Positions 1 through 8,229 of a stretch of 64,000 nucleotides of DNA are shown here, one piece after another. Both the position numbers and the translations under genes were made by a program. The notes under the pieces are model-generated. The model had not been told where the DNA came from. It made no database searches and saw only the letters and a program-made list of their open reading frames with translations. The stretch covers positions 1 to 64,000 of the forward strand of contig DATHEA010000002.1 in assembly GCA_035318745.1 (NCBI GenBank). Direction: 5' to 3'. The stretch comes from VRUE01 sp035318745 (GTDB lineage: Bacteria; Actinomycetota; Thermoleophilia; Solirubrobacterales; 70-9). The first letter of the stretch is position 1, and every line of letters begins with the position of its first letter.

Positions 1-1198
1 TGAAGTAGTAGCTGCCTGGACGGGAGAGGCGCAGCTGATTGCGCAGCGCCAGGGTGCTGGAGGGCGACTCGAGCACGACGATGCCGTCCTCGGGGAAGAC
101 CTCGGCCAGCGCGGAGTGCACCGTGGAGGAGTTGAGCGGATCCTCGGCGGGGATTTCGCTCGGCCCCGGGTTCGGCTCGGGCACGGGGCGCGAGGACTCC
201 GGCACCGTCTCCAGCAGCGCTTCCAAGGTCAGCTTCACGTCGGCGACGATCGCGTCGCCCATCGGCGCGCGCGCCGCCTCGTCGGGGTCGCTGGTGATCG
301 CTACCAGCTTCGCTCCCTCGGGAAGCAGCGGCCCGGGTATGTGGGGGTAGTAGGGGAAGACGGAGCTGCCGGCGACGAGGATCAGGTCATGCCCCTCCAG
401 GGTTTGGGCGACGGGCCCGATCGCCGGCGGCAGCACGCCGCGGAAGTTGGGGTGACCCTCGGGGAAGCCGAGTTTGCCGCCGCCCGGGGCCGGGGTCGCC
501 CAGACCGGCAGGCGCTGGCGCTCGGCCAGCGCCACCGCCGCATCCCAGCCACCGCTGGCATCGATGTCGGGGCCCGTGACGAAGACCGGGTTGGCGGCTG
601 CGTCGAGCCGCTCGGCGAGATCCTTCACGGCCTCGGGGTCGGCGACGGCGCGGCCCGTCACCGTGCGCCCGATCGCCTCACGAACGTCGGCCTCCTCGAC
701 CTCGGCGTACCAGTCGTCCATCGGCAGCGAGACGAAGACGGGGCCCTGCGGCGGCAGCGAGGCGAGGTGGGCGCCGTGGGCGAGGGCAAGCGGCACGTCC
801 TCTGCCCGCGGTGGCTCGTAGGACCACTTGACCAGCGGGTGGGGCATGCGGATCGCATCGCGGTTGGTCAGGTTCGCCTGCAGGGTCATCTGCGCCCGCG
901 TCTGCTGGCCGGCGGTGACCAGGAGCGGCGTGTGGTTGGCCTGCGCGTTGAAGATCGCCCCCATCGCGTTGCCGACGCCGGGCGCGGTGTGGAGATTGGC
1001 GATCGCGGTGCGTCCGGAAGCCTGCGCGTAGCCGTCGGCCATCCCGACCACGACCGCCTCGTGCAGGCCGAGCACGAAGCGGAAATCGCCGGGGAAGTCG
1101 GCCAGCATCGGCAGCTCGGTCGATCCCGGGTTGCCGAAGATGGTCGTCATTCCCTGGGTACGGAAGAGGTCGAAGCTGGCGTCACGCACGGTCGTCAT
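1..1198 (-). CDS. mdlC: Benzoylformate decarboxylase-like ThDP enzyme (3' end beyond window)
   Basis: About 399 N-terminal residues of a thiamin diphosphate-dependent decarboxylase; the C-terminal cofactor-binding domain lies off the left edge. Benzoylformate decarboxylase of the mandelate pathway converts benzoylformate to benzaldehyde and CO2. From the ATG at 1198 the motif GNPGSTELP sits at residues 22-30, so Ser26, Glu47 (in LHEAVVVGMADGYAQ) and His70 (NLH) fall at the same numbers as the catalytic residues of the Pseudomonas putida enzyme. The segment corresponding to its His281 reads VFPYYPHIPG, so that position looks like Tyr with a His two residues later. The family assignment is strong; the substrate is inferred, and other 2-oxo acid decarboxylases or acetolactate synthase-like enzymes are possible. 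It is divergent from the secreted peptidase gene, with about 40 bp between starts. Confidence 0.8.
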   Translation of the reverse strand, partial: MTTVRDASFDLFRTQGMTTIFGNPGSTELPMLADFPGDFRFVLGLHEAVVVGMADGYAQASGRTAIANLHTAPGVGNAMGAIFNAQANHTPLLVTAGQQTRAQMTLQANLTNRDAIRMPHPLVKWSYEPPRAEDVPLALAHGAHLASLPPQGPVFVSLPMDDWYAEVEEADVREAIGRTVTGRAVADPEAVKDLAERLDAAANPVFVTGPDIDASGGWDAAVALAERQRLPVWATPAPGGGKLGFPEGHPNFRGVLPPAIGPVAQTLEGHDLILVAGSSVFPYYPHIPGPLLPEGAKLVAITSDPDEAARAPMGDAIVADVKLTLEALLETVPESSRPVPEPNPGPSEIPAEDPLNSSTVHSALAEVFPEDGIVVLESPSSTLALRNQLRLSRPGSYYF

Positions 1199-1238
1199 GC
1201 CGGGGACCCTACCCATGCAGCGCTCAAGTCGGGTCCGA

Positions 1239-2006
1239 GTGACGGTCGATAAGCGGAGCGTGCCGGGAAAGATCGACAGGCTCCAGCAAGGCGCGCGAGA
1301 CCGGGTCACCCTGGTCGCGATCGTCGCCGTCGCATTGCTCGCTTGGGCAGCGACGCCGGCGGGCGCCGCGCCGATCCCCACGCGGCTGATCCACGCCAGC
1401 GGGGAAATAGTCCCGATCCCCGCCTCGGTTCCCCACGAAGTGGGCGACATGGTCGACCGCCGGATCGTTCCGGACCTGCGCTGGCTCGCCGCGCGCTACC
1501 CGATCTACGTAACCGACGGCTACTCGGGCCCGCTGCCCGACGGCGAGCACGTCGGCTGCAACATGTGCCACGTCAGGGACTCCGACCACTACAACGGGCT
1601 CGCGGTCGACCTCGTGCCGATCGACGGGACGCCCGGCAGATGCGACCCCAGCTGGGCCGCGATCACCCGTCTCGCCCACTGGGCCGAGCCGGTCCAGAAC
1701 GAGCCCCGACCGCCCTTCCGCTGGGTCGGCTACGACGGCGACGCCGGCCACGGCTGCGGCCACCACCTGCACCTCTCCTGGGAACACGCCCCGGTGCCGA
1801 TGTTCCAGCTGGCCGAATGGGTGGAGGTCTTCCCGGTCGGCAAGCAGAGTGCCGCAAAGCAACCGCCGGCAAGCGTCCCCCCGGCCGGCATCAAGCCGCC
1901 CAAGAGCCCGCAGGGCGGCAGCGAGCCCGAGCCCGTCGCCGAGCCCGGTCCGCGCGGCGGCATCTCCGTCGTCCAGTCCGGCGGCGTCTCTCCCCGCAGC
2001 GATTAG
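1239..2006 (+). CDS. Secreted M15-type D,D-peptidase-like protein
   Basis: About 255 residues from the GTG at 1239; a second GTG at 1260 is equally possible. The N-terminus has a basic stretch then a hydrophobic segment ending in AGAAP, read as a signal peptide. The body carries the pattern of metallo-D,D-peptidases of family M15 (VanY/extensin-like): an SDHYNGLAVDLVP block (His and Asp zinc ligands) and a later GHGCGHHLHLSW block (H-x-H). The expected role is trimming peptidoglycan peptides outside the membrane. A Pro/Ser/Gly-rich tail of about 60 residues follows the domain. The catalytic class is inferred from motifs. The TAG stop abuts palindromic element A1. Confidence 0.65.
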   Translation: MTVDKRSVPGKIDRLQQGARDRVTLVAIVAVALLAWAATPAGAAPIPTRLIHASGEIVPIPASVPHEVGDMVDRRIVPDLRWLAARYPIYVTDGYSGPLPDGEHVGCNMCHVRDSDHYNGLAVDLVPIDGTPGRCDPSWAAITRLAHWAEPVQNEPRPPFRWVGYDGDAGHGCGHHLHLSWEHAPVPMFQLAEWVEVFPVGKQSAAKQPPASVPPAGIKPPKSPQGGSEPEPVAEPGPRGGISVVQSGGVSPRSD

Positions 2007-2102
2007 CCGGTAGGGCTTCCACTTAACTTTTTCGGTGGATCGGGATTGGGCTGTCGCCCGCTTGCCTCAGCGAAAAAGTACAAGACGTTTCAGCCCTACC
2101 GG
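2007..2102. repeat. Palindromic element family A, copy 1
   Basis: This 96-bp element begins on the base after a stop codon. The outer arms CCGGTAGGGCT (2007-2017) and AGCCCTACCGG (2092-2102) are perfectly complementary. Inside are the conserved strand TTCCACTTA, an inner stem ACTTTTTCG/CGAAAAAGT, and on the other side the conserved strand GTACAAGACGTT. The same layout recurs at 34026-34138 with different but still complementary stems. It could act as a terminator for the peptidase gene, although there is no U-run after the outer stem. Confidence 0.75.
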
Positions 2103-2116
2103 GGTGGGTTCGTAGG

Positions 2117-2596
2117 ATGCAGCGCATGCGTCGCCTACTGCTGATTGCCTTCGTCGCCAGCTTGATCACCGTGGGTGGCTGTGGGGGGCCGGACGACTCG
2201 ACCCCGGTTGCCTGTCTCGAAGGTGCACCGGCCTACCTTCGCGCTCTGCAGGATGCGCCCGGCGAGGTCGAACTGGGCGGCGCGACGCCGATCTCCGACT
2301 GCCTCGCCCAGAACCAGACCGGCGGCGATCTGGCGACTGTCGGCGACGCGATGCTGACTGCGACCACCAAGCTCAACGTCGAGGCGCGGGCCGAACCCGG
2401 TGGGGCCGCGAACCTGCAGCTCGGCTACATGCTCGGCGCCGCCGAGCGTGGTGCCGACGGCACCGAAGGGATCCATACCGAGCTGATCCGCCGCCTCTCT
2501 GCCGCTGCCCGCTACAGCCCCGACAACCGGCCTCTTCCCACCACTTTCCTCGACGCCTACCAGCGTGGCTTCGACGCCGGCCGGGCTCGCGGCTGA
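2117..2596 (+). CDS. Small putative lipoprotein of unknown function
   Basis: 159 residues from the ATG at 2117; an ATG at 2126 would also serve. The N-terminus is basic then hydrophobic and ends in ITVGGCGG, an acceptable lipobox with Cys about 22. No catalytic motif is recognisable. The mature part is acidic, Ala/Gly-rich and probably helical, ending in a conserved-looking YQRGFDAGRARG. The gene is convergent with the DUF2149 gene. The two stop codons sit 2 bp apart inside the perfect palindrome GCTGAGCTCAGC (2592-2603). Confidence 0.6.
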   Translation: MQRMRRLLLIAFVASLITVGGCGGPDDSTPVACLEGAPAYLRALQDAPGEVELGGATPISDCLAQNQTGGDLATVGDAMLTATTKLNVEARAEPGGAANLQLGYMLGAAERGADGTEGIHTELIRRLSAAARYSPDNRPLPTTFLDAYQRGFDAGRARG

Positions 2597-2598
2597 GC

Positions 2599-2901
2599 TC
2601 AGCGCGGCGAGACGATCACCAGGCGTCCGTCGGCGAGCCGGTAGGCGGTGCCGACCGGCTTTCCCTTGCCCCGCGCCTGTTGCTCCCCGGTCGGGGAGGG
2701 AAGGACGTGGACGTGGACCGGAGCAGCGCCGGGGCGCCGCTGGATCCGGCCGCTGCCGGGATTGACGGTGAGGGTCAGCCCCGCGATCAGGAAGGCAACC
2801 GCGAGGACGATCCCGATGTCGAAGAGGTTGACCAGCCCATCGAGGGGGTCGCCGGCGTTCTCGGCGATCTTGCCGTGACGCCCTAGTCCAACCCGGCTCA
2901 C
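2599..2901 (-). CDS. DUF2149 family small membrane protein
   Basis: 100 residues from the GTG at 2901. One membrane segment lies at about residues 22-45 (GLVNLFDIGIVLAVAFLIAGL), followed by a basic, mostly beta C-terminal part ending YRLADGRLVIVSPR. The pattern matches DUF2149, a family usually encoded beside MotA/TolQ/ExbB-type channel proteins and thought to be the partner subunit, by analogy with TolR/ExbD. Its start lies one base past the stop of the channel gene, so it is probably translationally coupled. It is the last gene of the B12-controlled operon. A role in energising cobalamin or cobalt uptake is inference. Confidence 0.7.
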   Translation of the reverse strand: MSRVGLGRHGKIAENAGDPLDGLVNLFDIGIVLAVAFLIAGLTLTVNPGSGRIQRRPGAAPVHVHVLPSPTGEQQARGKGKPVGTAYRLADGRLVIVSPR

Positions 2902-2902
2902 G

Positions 2903-3565
2903 TCAGCGGCTCCAATTCTGTGCCAGAGCCTGGCCCTGCGCGGCGGGGACCGGCGGAGCAGGGGGCAGCGCCCCGGCCCCCTGCTCGAGCGCCGCCAGGT
3001 CCTCGGTGTACATCCGGGTGCGAGCCAGCGTGAGGGCAAAGGCGACGGTGCCGACAAGCAGCCCGACGACAGTGGCGCCGAAGGCGTCACGGAGGTTTTC
3101 GGCCAGCACGGCGACGTTGCCGTTGCCCAGCGCGGCAAGCCCCGGCGCGAGTGGGATCAGGGTGCCCATCAGGCCGATCGCCGGTCCGGCCCTGACCAGC
3201 AGACGCGTGCGGTCGAGTCGTCGCTGCACGGTGAGCTCGTAGCGCGCCAGCGCGCGCTCGGTCGCCCCGGGTCGGTCGGGGGCGTGGGCTGCGACGGCGA
3301 GCGCGGCAAGAGCCTCGGCGGCGACCGAGCCCGGGGCGCTGTAGGCGTAGTTCGAGGCGTGGGCGGGGTCGGCGATCGCGTGCGCGGTCAGCTCCAGAAG
3401 GTCGGCATGGCGGGCTCGCACCCGCCGCCGCCATAGCTCAGCACCAAAGCGGCCCAGCTCGACGGCACAGAGCAGCAGGATCAGCACGGCCGCGACCAGC
3501 ACCGGGACCCGCAGCGCAGTCGCGATGTCCGCCAGCGCGTCGCCGAGATCGATCGCGGCACTCAC
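2903..3565 (-). CDS. MotA/TolQ/ExbB-type proton channel protein
   Basis: 220 residues from the GTG at 3565, which overlaps the upstream stop in a GTGA. One membrane helix lies near residues 20-42, a cytoplasmic helical region follows, then two helices at about residues 130-150 and 165-190. The segment GPAIGLMGTLIPLAPGLAAL is the family hallmark pore helix with the conserved GLMGTLIPL. Such proteins couple proton flow to work done through a partner, here probably the DUF2149 protein. Operon position behind transcobalamin-like proteins and B12 riboswitches suggests a part in corrinoid acquisition. No TonB is visible. Confidence 0.75.
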   Translation of the reverse strand: MSAAIDLGDALADIATALRVPVLVAAVLILLLCAVELGRFGAELWRRRVRARHADLLELTAHAIADPAHASNYAYSAPGSVAAEALAALAVAAHAPDRPGATERALARYELTVQRRLDRTRLLVRAGPAIGLMGTLIPLAPGLAALGNGNVAVLAENLRDAFGATVVGLLVGTVAFALTLARTRMYTEDLAALEQGAGALPPAPPVPAAQGQALAQNWSR

Positions 3566-5088
3566 GGGAGGGCAACCCCCCGCCACCGCTCCAGCTGAAA
3601 GCCCCCGAGACCGAACAGCAGCGCCGCCGCGCCGATGGCCATCGCCAGCCCCGAAGTTCCGCTACCGCCTGCCCCGGCGCCGTGCAAGCCGGGAGCGCCG
3701 AACCCAGGTGCACCGCCTCCGACGAGGGTGCCGGTCACTTCGCGGCCGCTGCTTTGCTGACCGCCCCCGCCGGTCGAGGACGAACCGGCTCCCTCTCCTC
3801 CATCGTTCTCACGAGCCTCGGCCGGCGCTTCGTCGCGCTTGCGACGAGCTTCGGACGTTGCGGTGATCGCCGGCTGCTCCGCGTTCTCACCGCGCTTGGT
3901 CTCACTGTGGTCGGTCGCGTATCTGTTGCGGCGAACCTGGCGCGTGGCCCCCGGCGTCCGGCCCTGGCTCTGCGGCTTGGGGCGACTGAACAGCGGCGCG
4001 CCCCTGCCGCCGCCGCCCACGATCACACCCCCACCGGGCTGGCTACCTTCGCCCTGGCCCGACTGGGTAGGCGCGGCCTGCTGCTTGGCATCGCACGGCG
4101 AAGCCGGAATCGGCCAGGCCTGACCGGCGAAGGCCGGGGCCACGTAGGCGGTCATCCAAACGCCGTTCGTGTCTTCGCTTGCCTTCCAGCGGATGTGCCC
4201 GTCGGGTTGCTGGAGGGAGGCCATGTAGGAGAGGGGGTCGTTTCCGCCCTTGACCCAGGTTTCGGGATCCTGGCCGGCAGACCAGATGCCCTGCACCGCC
4301 CAGGCGGTCGAGGCGACGTTCGATTCCGCTTCGCCGGGAAACTCGGGGAAGCCGCTGTCGGAGCTCTGCATGGCGCGCAGGTACTGGAGCCCGTCGCGCT
4401 CGGCTTCCGTGTCCGGCCGGCCCGCCGCACGCAGCGCCTGGATCGCGGCCCCGGTCATGTCGGCTTCGGTGCGGCGACCCTTGACTTCGAACGACCAGCC
4501 ACCGTCGTCGTCCTGCTGAGCGATCAGCCAGTCGGCGGCGCGCTGGATCGCGGCCTGCGCTTCGGGCTCCTGGATGGGGTCGAGGGCGACGATGGCGAAG
4601 ATCGTGTCGTTGATTTCGCCCCGGCCTTCTGGCACGTAGGGAAAGGAACCGTCCGGCAGCGCTCGCACGAGGATTTCCTTGACCAGGTCGTAGCCGGCGA
4701 AGCTATGCGGGTCAGTCCCGGAGGCATCGACCACCATCAGTTCGCGCTCGAACGCGGTCGTGGGGATCGACGGGTAAGGGATCTCTTCTTCGAGGCCTTT
4801 GTGGAAGTGATCGACCAGGAAGCTGTAGGCGTCAACGCCACCTGGCCTCGCCTGGCAGCGAGGGTTGACCCCCGCAGCCGCCAGGGCCAGCGCGACCCAG
4901 GCGCTGAAGCCCTGACCCGATTCTCTGCCCGAGGCGCCACCGAAACCGCCGTCGTGGTTCTGCGCTTCCTGGAGGTAGCGGATCGTGCTGTCGAGCCGTG
5001 CCCGGTTGGCCGGGTTCGGCGCGCCGGCTGCTGCCGACCCTACGGCGATCAGGACGCAGAACACAAGGGTCGAGGCAAGGAGACGCAC
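3562..5088 (-). CDS. Secreted transcobalamin-like alpha6/alpha6-barrel protein with C-terminal anchor
   Basis: 508 residues from a GTG at 5088. A signal peptide (residues 1-22) precedes a prenyltransferase/squalene-oxidase-type repeat barrel of about 320 residues, with repeats such as IRYLQEAQNHDGGFGG, WLIAQQDDDGGWSF and EADMTGAAIQALRAAG. A long low-complexity Gly/Ser/Arg linker follows, then a membrane helix (GLAMAIGAAALLFGLGGFQLERW) near the end. The same repeats occur in the two larger proteins encoded at 6604-7992 and 8416-10029. There they are fused to a DUF4430 domain; here DUF4430 is on the neighbouring gene. I read it as a surface-anchored corrinoid-binding alpha domain. Terpene cyclase activity is unlikely given secretion and the riboswitch context. 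Confidence 0.75.
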   Translation of the reverse strand: MRLLASTLVFCVLIAVGSAAAGAPNPANRARLDSTIRYLQEAQNHDGGFGGASGRESGQGFSAWVALALAAAGVNPRCQARPGGVDAYSFLVDHFHKGLEEEIPYPSIPTTAFERELMVVDASGTDPHSFAGYDLVKEILVRALPDGSFPYVPEGRGEINDTIFAIVALDPIQEPEAQAAIQRAADWLIAQQDDDGGWSFEVKGRRTEADMTGAAIQALRAAGRPDTEAERDGLQYLRAMQSSDSGFPEFPGEAESNVASTAWAVQGIWSAGQDPETWVKGGNDPLSYMASLQQPDGHIRWKASEDTNGVWMTAYVAPAFAGQAWPIPASPCDAKQQAAPTQSGQGEGSQPGGGVIVGGGGRGAPLFSRPKPQSQGRTPGATRQVRRNRYATDHSETKRGENAEQPAITATSEARRKRDEAPAEARENDGGEGAGSSSTGGGGQQSSGREVTGTLVGGGAPGFGAPGLHGAGAGGSGTSGLAMAIGAAALLFGLGGFQLERWRGVALP

Positions 5089-5091
5089 GGC

Positions 5092-6393
5092 CTAAGCAGG
5101 CACCTGGACCTTGCCGATCGTGGCGCTCGAGCTGCGGCCAAGAGTGTCGGTGATCGTGATCCGCAGGCGGTAGCCGGCTCCGGGCGGCAGTCGCAGCGAC
5201 GCCGAGGTCCCGCTCGTGCCGCTTGCCCTGGTCACGTAGCGGCCGCCTTTGCGGCCGAGCGTCTTCGAGGAGATCGTCCACTTCGCTATTCCCACCCCCG
5301 CGTCGAGCACGCGCCAGCTGACCCTGAGCAGGCCGCGCGCTATGCGGCTGTGATCGAGATGCGGTAGCTGCAGTTGGACCTGGCCAGGATCGGTTGCCGG
5401 AGACGTTCCGGCGCCTGAGCCCTTCGCGGTGGATCCCGACTGGCCCTCGCCGACCCCGGGATTCCCCAGTCCGGGTTCTTTTACTTCTGCAGGCGGAGTC
5501 CGAGCCAGGTCATCCGGCGGGAGCGGTCCGCAGTCGGTTTTGGCGGGCGGATCGATCACACACACGTCGAGACGGTTCGAGCGGATTGCGCTTTCCTCTC
5601 CGCCTGAGCCGGCCACGGTCGCCTTGATCCGGTTCCAGCCGGATTTGGCGAAGCTGATCTCAGCTCGCCCGTCCGCGCCCGTTTCAACCGTTGCCGAGCT
5701 CGCCGTATCAACCGTCTCGAACCCCCCGGCACCGAGCGCCACGGGCGCCACTTCGGCACCCTCGAAGGGGTTGGCGCCGGTCCGCTCCGGACCGGCCGGC
5801 GGGATGCCCTCGACGTCGTCTGCGTAGGAATCGACCTCGACTTCGAACGGCTGGCCCAATTCGGCGGTAGCGGTCAGGGGCCTGGCGCCGCCCGCGTAAC
5901 CTGCCGGAAAGAGCGCCAGCAACGGCTTTTCCTTGAAGGCATCGTATGCCCAGAGGACCTCATCTCCCCCATCGAGTTGGTACTGGCAGCCGCCGACGTT
6001 GGTATAGACGTTGTTGACGAGCAGACCCCAGTACTCGCCGAGAGCCGCGCTCTGCCCGCCGGGACCCCAGCGGGTGATGAAGTAGTCGTCGTAGCCGGGA
6101 TACCAGTTGCCGTCGAAGCCTTCGCCGACGATGCTCATCGCGTCGACCGAGGCAGCCGTCGGGGTCGGGCCCGGGGTTGGGTACTTGCCGTTATTGACCC
6201 CGTCGCAGCGATGGGGTTCCGCATCCGAGAACGCCTTGACGTCGTGGCCTTCGGTCAGGACCGGCCCCTCGAACAGGGTTTCGCTACGGCCCTCGATCCG
6301 CACGTTGACTTCGGTCGGCGCCGCCCGCGCCACGGGTGCGGCGAAGACGATGAAGAGAAAGGCGACGCTGAACGCCGCGATGACCGTGCGCAT
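5092..6393 (-). CDS. Secreted DUF4430 (transcobalamin beta-domain-like) protein
   Basis: 433 residues from the ATG at 6393. A signal peptide (MRTVIAAFSVAFLFIVFAAP...ARA) leads to a DUF4430-like domain at about residues 25-165. Its hallmark is the EYWGLLVNNVYTNVGG stretch, followed by an acidic GGDEVLWAYD. A beta-rich Ig-like region, a Pro/Gly linker and a second Ig-like domain at about residues 340-433 follow. DUF4430 is the C-terminal beta domain of animal intrinsic factor and transcobalamin. A cobalamin riboswitch lies directly upstream and the barrel-protein gene follows after 3 bp, so the two probably form a split two-domain cobalamin binder. Confidence 0.75.
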   Translation of the reverse strand: MRTVIAAFSVAFLFIVFAAPVARAAPTEVNVRIEGRSETLFEGPVLTEGHDVKAFSDAEPHRCDGVNNGKYPTPGPTPTAASVDAMSIVGEGFDGNWYPGYDDYFITRWGPGGQSAALGEYWGLLVNNVYTNVGGCQYQLDGGDEVLWAYDAFKEKPLLALFPAGYAGGARPLTATAELGQPFEVEVDSYADDVEGIPPAGPERTGANPFEGAEVAPVALGAGGFETVDTASSATVETGADGRAEISFAKSGWNRIKATVAGSGGEESAIRSNRLDVCVIDPPAKTDCGPLPPDDLARTPPAEVKEPGLGNPGVGEGQSGSTAKGSGAGTSPATDPGQVQLQLPHLDHSRIARGLLRVSWRVLDAGVGIAKWTISSKTLGRKGGRYVTRASGTSGTSASLRLPPGAGYRLRITITDTLGRSSSATIGKVQVPA

Positions 6394-6429
6394 GCCTGGC
6401 CCCTTTCCGCGAGGGCGATCGACGTGTAT

Positions 6430-6588
6430 GGATCGGAGGGAGGTCTCCTGGCTTCCGAGCTTTCCCGCCGCGCCTTCCCGGCCGATCTGAAGCCAGTGGC
6501 TGCCGCATGGGCGTGCGGCGGGCTTTTGCTCGGTCACAGTGGCGGGCCCGCGCCGGTCTTTCACCGGCTTCCCCGTCCACCGATCCTG
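6430..6588 (-). promoter_or_regulatory. Cobalamin riboswitch (R1) upstream of the DUF4430 gene
   Basis: Read on the minus strand, closing stem GGATCGG/CCGATCC encloses GGGGAAGCCGGTGAAAGACC, the core CCCGCCACTGTGACCG, a B12-box-like GCCACTGGCTTC and the final AAGCCAGGAGACC. These are the conserved blocks of the cobalamin riboswitch. It lies in the 210-bp gap between two genes of the same orientation. It can therefore control the downstream genes separately from the promoter-proximal switch R2, or serve a second promoter. Confidence 0.93.
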
Positions 6589-6603
6589 ATATTCGGATTC
6601 AGT

Positions 6604-7992
6604 CTATTCGTACCTCAGGTAGATCGTGTCGCCGACGTGGATCGTGGTGTTGCGTCTCGCCGTCGCTTTCGTGCCACCGTCGATCGTGACGTTCCATCGT
6701 TCGGCTGGACTTGCGGGGAATCCGTTGACCTGGGTGATCGCCCCTTCGCCGCTCGCGGGCAGGAAGTCCGTCACGCAGGACGCCGGCGTGGTGCCGGCAA
6801 CCGCGGCGTTCAGGACCGCCGCCAGGGTCGTCGTCGTTGCTTTCGGAGCCAGCGAGACCGAGCAGATCTTCAGCGGCGAGGTCCCGTTGTCGACGATCAG
6901 CGCCAGCGAACCGGATTCGGCTTCCCCGGTGGCGAATTCGGTCACACCCTTCCACTGTTCGCCTTTGCTCGGTTTCGGCGGCGCGGCAGTGAACCCACCG
7001 CTGCCGAGGGCTCGAACAGCGTCCTGGCTTGCGTACTCGTCAGCCGTGCTGCCGGAGGTCCCGTACCTGAAACCGCCCCCGCTCACCTGCTGGGAGATGA
7101 GGAAATTGAGCGGCGTCTTTTTTGCTGGGGCCGTGCCGGTGAGTTCGGCTTCCTGGGGATCGATCCCACAGGCTTTGAGCCCCTGCACCGCCCAGGCGTT
7201 GGCATCGGTGTTGACGCCGAATTCCGATTCGAAGGCGCCGCTCGCTTTGACGAATTTCGAGACGAGGTATTTCTTTGCGTTGACGATCGATTCGTTCGCA
7301 TTGGCAACGCCGGCGGCGCAGAGTGCCGCCATCGCGGCGCCGGTCATGTCGGGTTCGGATGCTTTTTTCAGCGCCGCTTCGTTGCCCGCGGCTTTTTCCC
7401 AGGTCCAGCCGCCGTCGGTGTGCTGGTTGGCTTTCACCGCTGCGACCGCCTGATCGAGGACCACTTGGGGCACGCGCTGAACGCCGCCGGTCGTTTTCGC
7501 ATCCGCCAGCGCCAGCAACCCAAAGACGGTCGCGTTGAAGGTCGAGCCGTAGTAGCCCGGGCTTTCCGGCTGGTAGTAGGAGGCAACTTTGGCGATCAGG
7601 TTCTGTCGCTTCGAGACGCGGGCGGGGTCGATACCGGCCGCATAGGCGATCAGCGCCGCCCGCTCGAAGTCGGTCGCAACGGCTCCTTCCCCCGGCCAGC
7701 CGACCGCACCGACGACCCCTTCGTACCAGCTGCGAGCGTCGCTGCTTTCTTTGCCGGCTTTGTTGACGTCGGCGGGGGCAACGCCTGCTGCGGCAAACGA
7801 GGTCAGGGCCCAGTCGCCGCCGAAGCCGGGGATTTCGCCGCTTTCTTTCTGCAGGCCTTTGAGATAGGTGACGCCTTCGTTCCTGGCTTTTTCGATCTGT
7901 TCGACGGTTGCGGTCGCCGACGCCGCGGCGGGCATCAGCAGTGAGCCGACAGCCGCAGCGATCAACGCCAGACGGCAGGTGATGGGACGCAT
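6604..7992 (-). CDS. Secreted transcobalamin-like protein (alpha barrel plus DUF4430)
   Basis: 462 residues from the ATG at 7992, with a strong AAGGAG ribosome-binding site (8001-8006). A signal peptide ends near ASA (residue about 26). The alpha6/alpha6 barrel spans about residues 30-330, with the repeats KANQHTDGGWTWEKA, EPDMTGAAMAALCAAG and DANAWAVQGLKACGIDP. A C-terminal DUF4430-like beta domain covers about residues 360-462 (SLALIVDNGTSPLKICSVSL to the final HVGDTIYLRYE). This two-domain order is that of animal transcobalamin and intrinsic factor. It is the first gene of the leftward operon, behind riboswitch R2. Corrinoid binding is inferred from fold and regulation. Confidence 0.8.
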   Translation of the reverse strand: MRPITCRLALIAAAVGSLLMPAAASATATVEQIEKARNEGVTYLKGLQKESGEIPGFGGDWALTSFAAAGVAPADVNKAGKESSDARSWYEGVVGAVGWPGEGAVATDFERAALIAYAAGIDPARVSKRQNLIAKVASYYQPESPGYYGSTFNATVFGLLALADAKTTGGVQRVPQVVLDQAVAAVKANQHTDGGWTWEKAAGNEAALKKASEPDMTGAAMAALCAAGVANANESIVNAKKYLVSKFVKASGAFESEFGVNTDANAWAVQGLKACGIDPQEAELTGTAPAKKTPLNFLISQQVSGGGFRYGTSGSTADEYASQDAVRALGSGGFTAAPPKPSKGEQWKGVTEFATGEAESGSLALIVDNGTSPLKICSVSLAPKATTTTLAAVLNAAVAGTTPASCVTDFLPASGEGAITQVNGFPASPAERWNVTIDGGTKATARRNTTIHVGDTIYLRYE

Positions 7993-8035
7993 AGATGGAT
8001 CTCCTTCTGGTCGCGAGAACAGGGTCCTATGTGTG

Positions 8036-8148
8036 CGTCAGGCGGCGAGTGTTCGGACTCGGATTCGGCGTCCCAAATCGGTGGCGCCTACTCCATACCG
8101 TTGCGCGTCAGTCCCGGATTCGCACCGGGTTCCCTCGTTCGCTTGACG
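8036..8148 (-). promoter_or_regulatory. Cobalamin riboswitch (R2, short variant)
   Basis: On the minus strand, closing stem CGTCA/TGACG surrounds GAGGGAACCCGGTGCGAATC, then CCGGGACTGACGCGCAACGG, and a 3' part with GTCCGAACACTCGCCGCC. This is the compact, actinobacterial-looking form of the cobalamin riboswitch (GGGAA, CCGGTG-AA-CCGG, CTG-CGCGCAACGGT blocks). It precedes the 6604-7992 gene, leaving about 30 nt to the ribosome-binding site. It differs from R1 and R3, which closely resemble each other. Confidence 0.85.
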
Positions 8149-8229
8149 TTTGCAATCTAATGACGGGGGCGGCGGCGCGATGAACGCTTTGGCCGAATCT
8201 CCTATAAGTTCAGCACCAACCAAATCCAC
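8149..8229. promoter_or_regulatory. Divergent promoter region between riboswitches R2 and R3
   Basis: The 81 bp separating the two divergent riboswitches must hold both promoters. A TATAAG (8203-8208) with a weak TGAACG 16 bp upstream is a candidate for the rightward promoter. TAGATT on the minus strand (about 8153-8158) is a possible leftward -10. These hexamers are read by eye only. Confidence 0.35.

Noticed and set aside
116..1252. A 378-codon plus-strand frame at the left edge
   Set aside because: The minus strand encodes a decarboxylase with matching catalytic residues; the plus frame is its shadow.
3562..5088. Squalene-hopene or terpene cyclase
   Set aside because: The barrel repeats resemble this superfamily, but the protein is secreted, is about 300 residues in the barrel, shows no cyclase DxDD motif, and sits in a B12-riboswitch operon beside DUF4430.
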